Notes under the pieces: model-generated
The model's input: only the letters and a program-made list of their open reading frames with translations
Told to the model about the DNA's origin: nothing
The model's database searches: none
Source of the DNA: JBMOMT01 sp049324835
Lineage (GTDB): Bacteria; Chloroflexota; Anaerolineae; CAYNKW01
DNA length: 46,111 nt
Direction: 5' to 3'
NCBI GenBank assembly: GCA_049324835.1
Contig: JBMOMT010000068.1
Location: forward strand, 1 to 46,111
Shown: positions 29,905-38,574 of the stretch, piece after piece
Layout of the letters: every line of letters begins with the position of its first letter
Position numbering within the stretch: the first letter of the stretch is position 1
Position numbers and translations under genes: made by a program

Positions 29905-31220
29905 GGCCCCTCCGCGCCGGCAGCGGGCCTGGCCCACGGCGAAAGCTGGGCCTCCTGCATCACCGGCTCCACCGACACCGCATCGGCCGGAGGTTTACGA
30001 TCTGGCGGCGCAAAACGGCCGACAACCTGCTGCGAAACGATAAAAGTGCGAATGCCCTGATCGCTCAGGTCCGGGCAACGCGCATCCAGCGAGATCAACA
30101 CCAGACGCCGCCCGGCATCGCGCAGGCGGAGCAGTGTCGCCAACAGCTCATCGTAAAAAGTGGCCGTGACGATCAGCAGCGTGGCGCCCCACGAGAGATG
30201 GGGGCTTTCGGCAATGAGCATACGCTCGATATCGGTGGTGGCAAAACCGGTCACCGCAGCCAGCGCCTCCAGGATACGGGCCAACTGGCGAGGGTTACGA
30301 CCGGGCAGCACCTTGAGCGCCTGATCCGAGTTGGGCATAGAGCCGTTGGCCAGCAGCCCCACCTGATACTTGTGTGCGGCGCCAAAGCTGGCAATAGAAG
30401 CCGCCACACTGATGGCCTCTTCCAGCACATCTGGCACAATGCCCTGCCAGGCTTTGGGAAAAGTGGCCACGTTGAGAAAAATGGCCAGTTGATGTGAGGT
30501 GGTAGGCTCGAAAATGCGCGACTGGTACCTTTGCAGGCGCGCGCTGGCCTTCCAATGAATGCGACGAAAACTGTCGCCCGGCTGGTATTCGCGCACCCCC
30601 ACGGTGCGGATGGGATCTTCAAAGATGTGCTGCGGGGCCTTGACATCACCAAAGGGATCTTTGGGCGGCAGACCGAGTTCGGCGAGTGGTCGCACCTGGG
30701 GGTAAACGATGAGCCAGTTCCGCTTTTGTAACGTCTCGCGACGCGTGAACAGCCCGAAAAAGTCGCCGCTCTGCAGCCGCACCGGGCCAAAGGTGTAAAA
30801 GCCGCGTCGGTGCGGCCTGAGGCGATAAGTTCGCCCCACCCGTTCGTACCAGCGCAGGGCAAACAGATTGCTCAGATAACCCAGCTCCGGCTGAAAAGAG
30901 GGCGACACCCGCCCATCCAGCAGCGGCAGGTCGGCCGGCACCTGATCGTCCACCCGGAGCCAGCTCAGAGGCAGCAGCTTGCGGTTGGTCACCCGGATGG
31001 TCAGCGACACCTCTTCGCCCACGAACACGCGACGTTCGCTGAAGGAGCGCTCGTACTCGATACCGTGCAGCGCGTATTTGTCCCACAACCAGGAGACACC
31101 GGCCACCGTCAGCAGCAGCGAGGCCACCGTCACCAGACCGGGCTGCCCCAACAGCCAACCCAAAAAGATCAACAAGATCGAGAGCGCCACCCAGCTCTCG
31201 TTGAACATGGGGATGCCCAT
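29901..31220 (-). CDS. DUF58 domain protein
   Basis: A 439-residue protein. Two N-terminal hydrophobic segments (residues 9-46) are followed by a beta-rich region and the DUF58 signature (VREYQPGDSFRRIHWKASAR). The C-terminal part resembles a von Willebrand A-like fold (ATLLIVTATFYDELLATLLR, RLVLISLDARC). DUF58 proteins with MoxR ATPases form a widespread module, thought to assist assembly or metal loading of other proteins at the membrane. The gene lies 21 bases after the MoxR gene and is coupled to the DUF4129 gene. The C-terminus is Pro/Ala-rich. Confidence 0.9.
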   Translation of the reverse strand: MGIPMFNESWVALSILLIFLGWLLGQPGLVTVASLLLTVAGVSWLWDKYALHGIEYERSFSERRVFVGEEVSLTIRVTNRKLLPLSWLRVDDQVPADLPLLDGRVSPSFQPELGYLSNLFALRWYERVGRTYRLRPHRRGFYTFGPVRLQSGDFFGLFTRRETLQKRNWLIVYPQVRPLAELGLPPKDPFGDVKAPQHIFEDPIRTVGVREYQPGDSFRRIHWKASARLQRYQSRIFEPTTSHQLAIFLNVATFPKAWQGIVPDVLEEAISVAASIASFGAAHKYQVGLLANGSMPNSDQALKVLPGRNPRQLARILEALAAVTGFATTDIERMLIAESPHLSWGATLLIVTATFYDELLATLLRLRDAGRRLVLISLDARCPDLSDQGIRTFIVSQQVVGRFAPPDRKPPADAVSVEPVMQEAQLSPWARPAAGAEGP

Positions 31221-31241
31221 GCCGTCACCTTTCCGCCGCGC

Positions 31242-32186
31242 TCACAGCCGATCCACCGGCACAGCGACCTCGTCCACGATCTCGCTCACGATCTCTTCCG
31301 GCGTGCGACCTCGGAGGCGCGTCTGAGGGCTGAGGAGAATACGATGCGTCAGCACCGGCGGAGCCAGCTCTTTGACGTCGTCCGGAATGACATAGCCGCG
31401 GCCGCGGATGGCAGCCAGGGCCTGGGCGGTGTGGTAGAGGGCCAACGAGCCACGCGGGCTGACGCCCAGCGCCACGTGCTGGTGCTGGCGCGTGGCCCGC
31501 ACCACCCGCACGATGTATTGCCGCACGCTGTCTTCCACCGTCACCCGTCGCACTGCCTGCTGCATATCCAGTAACTCGGCCGGTGAGGTGACCGGCTCCA
31601 AGGTCTCCAGAGGGTCAGCCTGTTCGTAGCGCAGCAGAATATCGTTTTCTTCTTGCTCGGTCGGATAGCCGATCTGAATCTTGAGCAAAAAACGATCCAC
31701 CTGGGCCTCCGGCAGCGGAAAAGTACCCTCCAACTCGATGGGGTTCTGGGTGGCCAGCACCACAAAAGGCCGGGGCAGGACCATCGTCTCCACGTCTACC
31801 GTCACCTGCCGCTCCTGCATCGCTTCCAGCATGGCGCTCTGCGTGCGTGGCGTGGCGCGGTTGATCTCGTCGGCCAGCACCACCTGGGCCATCACCGGGC
31901 CGGGCCGAAACTGGAACTCTTGGGCTTTCTGGTTGAAATAATAGATACCGGTCACATCGGAAGGCAACAGGTCTGGCGTGAACTGGATGCGTCGAAACGT
32001 GCAGCCCAGCGAACGGGCTGTGGCTTTGGCCAGTGTGGTTTTGCCGATACCGGGCACGTCTTCGATGAGCACGTGACCTTCGCACAACAGGGCCACCAGC
32101 ACCAATTCGATGGCCGGGCCTTTTCCGACGATGACCCGGTTGATGTTCTCTCTGACCCGTTGTACGGCGGCCTGGATGTCAGGCAT
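31242..32186 (-). CDS. MoxR-family AAA+ ATPase
   Basis: A 314-residue AAA+ protein. Walker A is DVPGIGKTTLAKA, Walker B is VLADEINRATPRTQSA, followed by VLATQNPIELEGTFPLPEAQ (sensor 1) and the arginine finger region LDRFLLK-like. The C-terminal lid (ISPRGSLALYHTAQALA-type) closes it. MoxR ATPases act as chaperones in maturing enzymes and envelope proteins, in concert with DUF58 and VWA proteins. It is the first gene of a three-gene operon; the start is ATG 32186. The promoter lies in the divergent gap with the helicase gene. Confidence 0.95.
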   Translation of the reverse strand: MPDIQAAVQRVRENINRVIVGKGPAIELVLVALLCEGHVLIEDVPGIGKTTLAKATARSLGCTFRRIQFTPDLLPSDVTGIYYFNQKAQEFQFRPGPVMAQVVLADEINRATPRTQSAMLEAMQERQVTVDVETMVLPRPFVVLATQNPIELEGTFPLPEAQVDRFLLKIQIGYPTEQEENDILLRYEQADPLETLEPVTSPAELLDMQQAVRRVTVEDSVRQYIVRVVRATRQHQHVALGVSPRGSLALYHTAQALAAIRGRGYVIPDDVKELAPPVLTHRILLSPQTRLRGRTPEEIVSEIVDEVAVPVDRL

Positions 32187-32247
32187 GAGTTTTTTCCTCC
32201 GTCACACTTGCGATCTGGTGAGGCTCCATTCACCCTCATAGGCTCAC

Positions 32248-32276
32248 AGTATAACACGTCTTGCGCTTTTCGTCTA
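32248..32276 (-). promoter_or_regulatory. Probable promoter of the MoxR operon
   Basis: On the minus strand TAGACG (32276-32271), 17 bases, TATACT (32253-32248). The -10 is good and the -35 fair. It diverges from the helicase promoter. Confidence 0.6.
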
Positions 32277-32301
32277 CCTTCCCTATCCGATGATTCTATG
32301 T

Positions 32302-32307
32302 TATAAT
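32302..32307 (+). promoter_or_regulatory. -10 element of the helicase promoter
   Basis: A perfect TATAAT (32302-32307); the -35 is poor. The ATG that overlaps it (32306) cannot be the translation start, which moves the gene's start to TTG 32360. Confidence 0.7.
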
Positions 32308-32359
32308 GCTCGGCACGAGCCATCTTTTCCCGCCCTTGCGGCCTAGACCGGAGCAACCG

Positions 32360-35236
32360 TTGAGCATCAGCCGTATCTATGTCGCGTTAGACCTGGAGAC
32401 CACCGGCTTAGACCCCGACCACGATGCCATCATCGAGATCGGCGTGGTCAAGTTTCGGGAAGACGAGATCCTGGATACCTGGTCGACGCTGGTCAACCCA
32501 GGACGGCCCATTCCCGTGGCCATCGAACAACTCACCGGCATCAGCAACATCGACGTGCGCCCCGCCCCGCCCCTCCACAGCCTGACCGGGCAACTGGGCC
32601 GTTTCGTCGGTCAATTACCGCTGGTGGGCCACAACGTTGGTTTTGACCTGGGTTTCCTGCAGCGGCACGGTTTGCTGCATCACAATCTGCCCATCGACAC
32701 CTTTGAGCTGGCCAGCATCCTCATGCCCCACGCGGCCCGTTACAGCCTGGGGCGCCTGGCCGAAGCGCTCGGCATCCGCTTCGAGACACGCCATCGCGCC
32801 CTGGACGATGCCAAGGCGACGATGGTCCTGTTCCTCAAACTGTTGGAGCAGGCCAACAAGCTGGATACCCAAACCATCCAGGCGATCAGCCGCGCCGCTG
32901 TCCAGGGTCAGTGGCCGCTACAGCACGTGTTCCAAGACCTGGAGCGTGGCCGCGCCCGCTACGCCTTTGCCGGCAGCATCGGGCAACAACTGATGGCCAA
33001 AGGCGCTCTGGACGGTCGAGGCTCGGTGGGCTTGTTCTTCGAAGGGCAGGAACAGACTCCTCCCCTCGAACCCAACGACAGGCCGGAGCCACTGGACGTG
33101 GCGGCGCTCACGGCCCTGCTGGCGCAAGACGGCCTGCTGGCGCGGGCATTTCCGGGCTACGAGCACCGGCCTCAGCAGGTAGAGGTGATGGAAGCCATCG
33201 CCAGCGCCATCAGTGAGAGCCGCCACCTGTTGGTGGAGGCCGGCACCGGCACCGGTAAATCGCTGGCCTATCTGTTGCCGGCCATCTATTTTGCCCTGCA
33301 AAACGGCGAACGGGTGGTCATTTCGACCAACACCATCAACCTCCAGGAACAGATTTACGACAAAGACATCCCTACCCTGCAAAAGATCCTCGATCTGCCG
33401 TTCCGCGCCACACTGCTCAAGGGCCGCAGCAACTATCTTTGCCAGCGGCGGTTCGACATCTTTGGACGCAACCGGCAGCTCAACGCAGATGAAATACGCC
33501 TGCTGGCCAAAGTGCTGGTCTGGCTGCCCAGCACCACCACCGGCGACCGCTCCGAGCTTTTCCTGCCCACCTACGCCGAGCAATCGTTGTGGCATCACGT
33601 CTCCGCCGAGGCCGAAACGTGCTCGTTGGATCGCTGCCGTTACCGCGAGGACGGACGTTGTTTTTACTACCGCGCCCGCCAAAAGGCCGAAGCCGCCCAT
33701 CTGGTCATCGTCAACCACGCCTTGTTGTTATCGGACGTGGCGGCGCAAAGCCGGGTGTTGCCGCCCTATCGCTACCTGATCGTCGACGAGGCCCATCACC
33801 TCGAAGCCGCCACCACCAACCAGCTCAGCTTTACCACCGACCATCGTTCACTGGAACGGCTGCTGAACGATGTCTCGCAAGACCTGGGCGGCGGTAACTA
33901 TGCCGGCTACCTGGAACTCTTGCTCAAAACGATCCGACGGCCGGCGCCCAAAGAGATCTATGCCAGAGTAGAAAAGCTGGTTCAGGAACTGCGCCAAAAG
34001 ATAGAAAACGCCACCCGACACCTGTACGATTTCTACAACGAACTGGCTCTGTTTCTGAACCATCACACCTCCGGCAATCAGGCCTACGATCAACGACTGC
34101 GCCTCACCGAGGCGCTGCGCACCCAGCCCGAGTGGGCCAACATCGAAACGCTGGGTGATAATCTGTGCCGCAGCCTGTACGATCTGGACCGGGGTCTGGA
34201 AAAACTGGCCGGCGGGCTCGCCGAACTGGAGCATTACGACATCCAGGACGCTGAAGACCTGATCCAGGACCTGCGCGGCCTGCTGCATGGGCTGCACGAG
34301 CAGCACGAGCAGCTCCACGCCATGCTCTTTGATCCTGCTGCCGATACGATCTATTGGGCCGAGATGCGGGCCAAAAACCAGGACGTTTCGCTGCACGCCG
34401 CGCCGCTACACGTGGGCAAACTGGTGCAGGAACACCTCTTTTTTGCCAAAGAATCGGTCATCCTCACCTCGGCCACGCTGCGCACCGACGGCCACTTTCG
34501 TTTCCTCAAAGAGCGATTGGGCGCCGAGGACGCCGACGAGCTGGCCGTAGGCTCACCGTTTGATTATCAACAGCAGGCGTTGCTCTATCTGCCCACCGAC
34601 ATCCCGGAACCCAACGAGCCTCACTATCAAAAAACGGTGGAGCAGGCGCTGATTCCACTCATCCGGGCGGTGCAGGGACGCACGTTGGTGCTGTTCACTT
34701 CTTATCATCAGTTGCGGGCCACACAACAGGCCATCGCCCGCCCGCTGGCCAATGCCGACATCTCGCTCTTTTCCCAGGGCAGTGGCACCTCGCGCGCCCA
34801 GTTGCTCGAAGATTTTCGCACCACCGAACGCTCGGTGTTGCTGGGCACGCGCAGCTTTTGGGAAGGCATCGACGTTCTGGGGCCGGCCTTGAGCTGCCTG
34901 GTCATCACCCGGCTGCCCTTTTCTGTGCCCACCGACCCAATCTTTGCCGCGCGGGCCGAGACGTTCGACGATCCTTTTACCGACTATTCCGTGCCGGAGA
35001 CCATCCTGCGCTTCCGGCAAGGCTTCGGGCGGCTCATCCGCAGCACCACCGACCGCGGCCTGGTGCTCATGCTGGACAAGCGTGTGCTCACCAAACGTTA
35101 CGGCATCAAATTCCTCAACTCGCTCCCACCCTGCCAGGTGATACGCGCGCCGCTCTCCGACCTGCCCCGCACGGCGGCCCGCTGGGTCGACACGGCTAGC
35201 CTGGAAACAGAGCCCACATTTGACAGGCGCGGATGA
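32360..35236 (+). CDS. Exonuclease-DinG-type helicase fusion
   Basis: A 958-residue protein from TTG 32360 (GGAG seven bases upstream). Residues 1-165 are a DEDD 3'-5' exonuclease like DNA polymerase III epsilon (VALDLETTGLDPDHD, VGHNVGFDLGFLQ, RALDDAKATMVLF). The rest is an XPD/DinG-type superfamily 2 helicase: Walker A EAGTGTGKSLAYL, four Cys of an iron-sulphur cluster (YLCQRR, then ETCSLDRCRYREDGRCFY), DEAH box VDEAHHLE, and FRQGFGRLIRS as motif VI. Such fusions occur in Gram-positive and Chloroflexota genomes and are thought to unwind and trim DNA in repair. It diverges from the MoxR operon, and the EF-P promoter overlaps its 3' end. Confidence 0.93.
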   Translation: MSISRIYVALDLETTGLDPDHDAIIEIGVVKFREDEILDTWSTLVNPGRPIPVAIEQLTGISNIDVRPAPPLHSLTGQLGRFVGQLPLVGHNVGFDLGFLQRHGLLHHNLPIDTFELASILMPHAARYSLGRLAEALGIRFETRHRALDDAKATMVLFLKLLEQANKLDTQTIQAISRAAVQGQWPLQHVFQDLERGRARYAFAGSIGQQLMAKGALDGRGSVGLFFEGQEQTPPLEPNDRPEPLDVAALTALLAQDGLLARAFPGYEHRPQQVEVMEAIASAISESRHLLVEAGTGTGKSLAYLLPAIYFALQNGERVVISTNTINLQEQIYDKDIPTLQKILDLPFRATLLKGRSNYLCQRRFDIFGRNRQLNADEIRLLAKVLVWLPSTTTGDRSELFLPTYAEQSLWHHVSAEAETCSLDRCRYREDGRCFYYRARQKAEAAHLVIVNHALLLSDVAAQSRVLPPYRYLIVDEAHHLEAATTNQLSFTTDHRSLERLLNDVSQDLGGGNYAGYLELLLKTIRRPAPKEIYARVEKLVQELRQKIENATRHLYDFYNELALFLNHHTSGNQAYDQRLRLTEALRTQPEWANIETLGDNLCRSLYDLDRGLEKLAGGLAELEHYDIQDAEDLIQDLRGLLHGLHEQHEQLHAMLFDPAADTIYWAEMRAKNQDVSLHAAPLHVGKLVQEHLFFAKESVILTSATLRTDGHFRFLKERLGAEDADELAVGSPFDYQQQALLYLPTDIPEPNEPHYQKTVEQALIPLIRAVQGRTLVLFTSYHQLRATQQAIARPLANADISLFSQGSGTSRAQLLEDFRTTERSVLLGTRSFWEGIDVLGPALSCLVITRLPFSVPTDPIFAARAETFDDPFTDYSVPETILRFRQGFGRLIRSTTDRGLVLMLDKRVLTKRYGIKFLNSLPPCQVIRAPLSDLPRTAARWVDTASLETEPTFDRRG

Positions 35237-35248
35237 ACGCGCTATAAT
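35220..35248 (+). promoter_or_regulatory. Promoter of efp
   Basis: TTGACA (35220-35225), 17 bases, TATAAT (35243-35248): a consensus sigma-70 promoter that overlaps the last codons of the helicase gene (stop at 35236). It implies high expression of EF-P. Confidence 0.95.
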
Positions 35249-35301
35249 CCGCCCCTGCAAAACCGAAACCTGAACGGAAGCCAATCTGGCAGGAGAGAAC
35301 C

Positions 35302-35859
35302 ATGATCGACGTCAACGATCTGCGCAAAGGCACTACCTTTACATTGGACGGTGAAATCTTTAAAGTGCTGGATTACCAGCATCACAAGCCGGGCCGCGGC
35401 AAGGCCACCATTCGCACCCGAATCCGCAACCTGCGCACCGGCGTCATCACCGACAAGAACTTTATCTCCGGCGACCGTGTCCAGGACATCCGCATCGACA
35501 AGGTAGAAGTGCAATACCTCTATACCGACGGCGAGTTCTACCACTTTATGAACACCGAAACCTACGAGCAGCCGGCCCTACCCGCCAGCATTCTGGGTGA
35601 TGCCATAGATTATCTGACCGAGAACCTGACGCTGACCCTCTCTTTCTACGAGGGTGAACCCATCGACGTCATCCTGCCCACCGCCGTCGACCTCAAAGTG
35701 GTCGATGCGCCCATCGCCATCGCCGGCGATACGGCCACCGGCGCCACCAAGCAGGTCACGGTCGAAACCGGCCTCAAGGTCACCGTACCCCTCTTTGTCG
35801 AAGAGAGTGATACCATTCGCGTCGACACCCGCAGCGGCGCATACGTGACCCGCGTCTAA
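35302..35859 (+). CDS. efp: Translation elongation factor P
   Basis: A 185-residue protein with the three EF-P beta-barrels and the C-terminal OB signature VETGLKVTVPLFVEESDTIR. EF-P relieves stalling at polyproline stretches by acting beside the P-site tRNA. The tip of domain I reads HHKPGRGKA, with Arg (R32) where enterobacteria have modified Lys, as I recall for Thermus EF-P. Arg at the tip is the target of EarP rhamnosylation in some bacteria, but no such gene is in view. The start is ATG 35302; AGGAGAG lies upstream. A strong promoter and terminator make it a single-gene unit. Confidence 0.96.
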   Translation: MIDVNDLRKGTTFTLDGEIFKVLDYQHHKPGRGKATIRTRIRNLRTGVITDKNFISGDRVQDIRIDKVEVQYLYTDGEFYHFMNTETYEQPALPASILGDAIDYLTENLTLTLSFYEGEPIDVILPTAVDLKVVDAPIAIAGDTATGATKQVTVETGLKVTVPLFVEESDTIRVDTRSGAYVTRV

Positions 35860-35862
35860 AAA

Positions 35863-35901
35863 AAAAAGTGCGACGCACCTTTCAGGTGCGTCGCACTTTT
35901 T
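35863..35901. terminator. Bidirectional terminator after efp
   Basis: AAAAAGTGCGACGCACCT and AGGTGCGTCGCACTTTTT form an 18-bp stem with a three-base loop, with A and T tracts on both sides. It also serves the convergent deaminase-CYTH gene. Confidence 0.95.
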
Positions 35902-35914
35902 CCCCGCTCGCGCC

Positions 35915-37873
35915 TCAAAAATCGGCATATTCACGTCCCACAATGTCATCGGACGATACACCCAAAAGCGCCAGCAGCTCGCCGATACACTCTGCCTTGC
36001 GCTCGGCGTCACGCCGCGACCAGGTGCGACTCTTGATCTCCAGAAAAGAACCCTCCCGCATCGGTTTGGTCAATCGATCCAGGTTGATGGCCATATCCAG
36101 GCCGTGGTATTTGATGCGAAAACGGCGGCGGTGTTTCTCCAGCTCGATGAGACGCTGCGGCTGGAAATACTCGATGTAAAAGCGCAACGACCGGTCGGCG
36201 CGAGAGGTATAGGCAAAACGCGAGAGCACCGCCGAGTTGGCATACTCGCGCTCTTTGGTCGGCCCAACCGCCGTGAGTGTATAGAGCGACTCGATCACCT
36301 CACTCTCTCGCAACACGTAATCTTCGCGGTAGCGCAAACGCCCCGCCGATTCGTCGTCGAAGAGCAAATAAGTATCGTACTGGTTACGCACCGACTCTTT
36401 GACCATGATCACGTCTGGATGGTTCAGCGCCGCCACGATCTGTTCCTCGTCTCGCACCTGCGCCTTGACCTGTACCTCAAAAATCTCACGCTGCTCCAGC
36501 TCACCCAACGCCACCAGTTTATCCAACAGGCTCTTTTCACGCTGCACCAGGAAACCGCTCACCCGATCGGCCAGCCGCTGCACCTCGGCCAGGATCTCAC
36601 CTTCGTTGACCGTCAACAGGGCGCGATCCCGCATGAGCCAGCGCCCGTTGACCATCACGTGGCGCACGTCGGCGCTGCGGGCGGCGTACACCAGCCGCGA
36701 ATAGACATTGCCTTCGCTGATGTCGAACCTGGGCGAGGTGTGCAGGTCGGCCATGTCCACCACGATCAGATCGGCCCGCTTGCCGCTTTCCAGCGACCCA
36801 ACCAGGTGAGCCAGGCGCAGCGCGCGCGCGCCGTCGATGGTGGCCATGGCCAACGCCTGCCGGGCCGGCAGGGCCGTTGGATCGCCGCTAAACCCCTTGG
36901 CCAGCAGCGCCGCCAGGTGCATCTCTTCGAACATATCCTGGTTGTTGTTGCTGGCGGGGCCATCGGTGCCCAGCCCCACGGTCAGGCCCAGCGCTTTCAT
37001 GCGCTGCAGCGGCGCAAAACCGCTGGCCAGTTTCAGATTGCTGGATGGGTTGTGGATCAGGCCAGCGCCCTTGTGCACCAAAAGTTGCATCTCTTCTTCG
37101 CCGAGATGCACACCGTGCGCCACCACCGCCCAGTGATCCAGCACGCCAAACCGATCCACGTAAAACGCCGAGGACTGGCCGTGCGCCTGCAGGCTGGCCT
37201 CCACCTCCCCCGCCGTTTCGGCGATGTGGATCAGCAGCGGCACGTCTTCTTCCCTGGCCAGACGGGCCGTCTCGCGCAGGATCTCGGGTGTGCAGGTATA
37301 AGGCGCGTGCGGCCCGACGGCCGGCACGACGAGTGGATGGCCCTTCCAACTGGCGATAAAGCGACGACAGTACTCCAGCCCCTCGTCGTAGCTGTTGGCG
37401 TCCGGCGTGGGCCACTTCATGATCGTCTCGGCGCAGATGGCCCGCAGACCGGCTTCCGCCGCCCCCTCGGCCACAGCATCTTCGTGATAGTACATGTCGG
37501 CGAAACAGGTGACGCCAGAACGGATCATCTCGGCGCAGGACAGCAAGGTGCCCCAGTGGCAAAAGGTCTCGTTGACAAAGGCTTTTTCCACCGGCAACAT
37601 GTAACCGTGCAGCCATACATCCAGCCGCAGGTCATCGGCCAGGCCGCGCAGCAGGCTCATGGGCACGTGGGTGTGGCCATTGATCAAGCCCGGCATGACG
37701 ATCTGGCCGGCGCAATCGATCTCGGTGGCAGCCTCTATGCCGTCGGCAGCCGACGCCGGTCCCACAGCCACGATGTTATCGCCCCGCACGGCCAGCACGC
37801 CCGGTGAAAACACATCGCCTCTGGCATTCATGGTCACCACGGTGCCGTTGATCAGGATCACGTCTGCCCTCAT
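35915..37873 (-). CDS. MTA/SAH-deaminase-like amidohydrolase fused to a CYTH domain
   Basis: A 652-residue protein. Residues 1-430 are an amidohydrolase of the MtaD/SsnA/TrzA group, with metal site NGHTHVPMSLLRG, HIAET, HGVHLGEEE and GLGTDGPASNNNQDMFEEM. The group deaminates methylthioadenosine, S-adenosylhomocysteine, guanine or triazines, and the exact substrate cannot be fixed. Residues 470-652 are a CYTH domain: FEVQVKAQV in place of ExExK, many paired Arg/Lys on beta strands (LRYREDYVL, RRRFRIKYHG), and FLEIKSRTW. CYTH tunnels bind triphosphates (thiamine triphosphatase, class IV cyclases). A fusion of the two is unusual. The start is ATG 37873 with GAGGAGAGG upstream; an earlier frame ATG is less likely. 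Confidence 0.85.
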   Translation of the reverse strand: MRADVILINGTVVTMNARGDVFSPGVLAVRGDNIVAVGPASAADGIEAATEIDCAGQIVMPGLINGHTHVPMSLLRGLADDLRLDVWLHGYMLPVEKAFVNETFCHWGTLLSCAEMIRSGVTCFADMYYHEDAVAEGAAEAGLRAICAETIMKWPTPDANSYDEGLEYCRRFIASWKGHPLVVPAVGPHAPYTCTPEILRETARLAREEDVPLLIHIAETAGEVEASLQAHGQSSAFYVDRFGVLDHWAVVAHGVHLGEEEMQLLVHKGAGLIHNPSSNLKLASGFAPLQRMKALGLTVGLGTDGPASNNNQDMFEEMHLAALLAKGFSGDPTALPARQALAMATIDGARALRLAHLVGSLESGKRADLIVVDMADLHTSPRFDISEGNVYSRLVYAARSADVRHVMVNGRWLMRDRALLTVNEGEILAEVQRLADRVSGFLVQREKSLLDKLVALGELEQREIFEVQVKAQVRDEEQIVAALNHPDVIMVKESVRNQYDTYLLFDDESAGRLRYREDYVLRESEVIESLYTLTAVGPTKEREYANSAVLSRFAYTSRADRSLRFYIEYFQPQRLIELEKHRRRFRIKYHGLDMAINLDRLTKPMREGSFLEIKSRTWSRRDAERKAECIGELLALLGVSSDDIVGREYADF

Positions 37874-37952
37874 CGTCCTCTCCTCGCGCCACAGGTGTGA
37901 GTGCTGAATGACCGACAAAAGGCCCAAGCCGTTGTTCAGCGCCGGGTACAGA

Positions 37953-38024
37953 ACGCAGATTAACACCGATTGCCGCAGATGCTATACACTTTTTTCATCT
38001 GCGTTTATCTGCGAAATCTGCGTC
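37953..38024. repeat. CGCAGAT repeat cluster
   Basis: The heptamer CGCAGAT occurs twice near 37954-37980 and its complement ATCTGCG three times between 37997 and 38022, giving a loose inverted array. Similar CGCAGAT-type clusters are common between genes in many bacteria. No coding frame is seen. It stands in the 421-base gap between the deaminase and the small ORF, together with MITE A3. Confidence 0.7.
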
Positions 38025-38030
38025 CAGCAA

Positions 38031-38166
38031 GATTTGTCGTAACTGCTCACCCTCCCGCAGGTTGAGCAAGAATCATGCCTCCAGAGAGGGTTTCCATGGG
38101 CCAAAGTTCAGGGGATGCGTATCCATCGAACCTGCGGGAGGGTAGGCTGAGCAGTTACGATTTGTC
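38031..38166. mobile_element. MITE-like element A3 (IS66-type ends) with 8-bp target duplication
   Basis: The direct repeat GATTTGTC stands at 38031-38038 and 38159-38166. The 120-base element between begins GTAACTGCTCA (38039-38049) and ends with its perfect complement TGAGCAGTTAC (38148-38158). Inside is the pair ACCCTCCCGCAGGTT (38049-38063) and AACCTGCGGGAGGGT (38129-38143). It has no coding frame. It is the best preserved of the three related elements. Confidence 0.82.
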
Positions 38167-38211
38167 AGCCAATCAGGGTGTCAGGGTCATTATACCAACA
38201 TTCCAGGCTAC

Positions 38212-38240
38212 TGACAACTGGCCCGATCTATGATATAATG
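38212..38240 (+). promoter_or_regulatory. Promoter of the small ORF - sensor kinase unit
   Basis: CTGACA (38212-38217), 17 bases, TATAAT (38235-38240). Transcription should start near 38247, so the coding start is the ATG at 38295 and not an earlier one. Confidence 0.88.
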
Positions 38241-38294
38241 CAGGTGCACAACGACCCGCCTCACGTCTCACCGATGTTGCCCCCAGGAAACGAT

Positions 38295-38525
38295 ATGGCT
38301 GTACAGGTGCGCGTGTCTCGAGACCCATCGGGTAGCATCTTTATCACCGTCGATCAGGCCGGCATCCGCCAGGAATGTCTCTCCCTGCACCAGGCGACTC
38401 TGGCCCTGGAAACGATCGTCCGCCAGCTCCACGACCTGGACGAGCCGGTCGCCCTCACCGGCGACCCACAGCTCATCGCCGATATCGAGAACCGTACCTG
38501 GCGGCTCAAAACAGGACTGGAGTAA
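38295..38525 (+). CDS. Small hypothetical protein before a sensor kinase
   Basis: A 76-residue acidic protein of unknown family (VQVRVSRDPSGSIFITVDQ, HQATLALETIVRQLHDLD, IADIENRTWRLKTG). The start is ATG 38295 after AGGAAA, downstream of a clear promoter. It has no signal or membrane segment, and looks like an alpha/beta fold of four short elements. It lies 49 bases ahead of a large sensor kinase on the same transcript, so it could regulate or accompany it. A chance open frame is possible but unlikely with the promoter and ribosome site present. Confidence 0.65.
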   Translation: MAVQVRVSRDPSGSIFITVDQAGIRQECLSLHQATLALETIVRQLHDLDEPVALTGDPQLIADIENRTWRLKTGLE

Positions 38526-38574
38526 CGCCCACTCCCAAGTGGTTGCAGATATGCCCGGAAACAAGTGGTGACGC

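Noticed and set aside
32306..32359. ATG 32306 as start of the helicase
   Set aside because: It overlaps the TATAAT promoter element, so it would not be in the mRNA; TTG 32360 has a ribosome binding site and fits the family start.
36104..37807. A 567-residue open frame antisense to the deaminase-CYTH gene
   Set aside because: Long antisense frames are expected in GC-rich DNA. Its composition is His/Gln/Arg-rich with no domain, while the other strand encodes a complete known family.
16646..38143. CRISPR array or direct repeats from the recurring CTCCCGCAGG motif
   Set aside because: The copies are inverted pairs in three distant gaps, with target duplications, not evenly spaced direct repeats with spacers.
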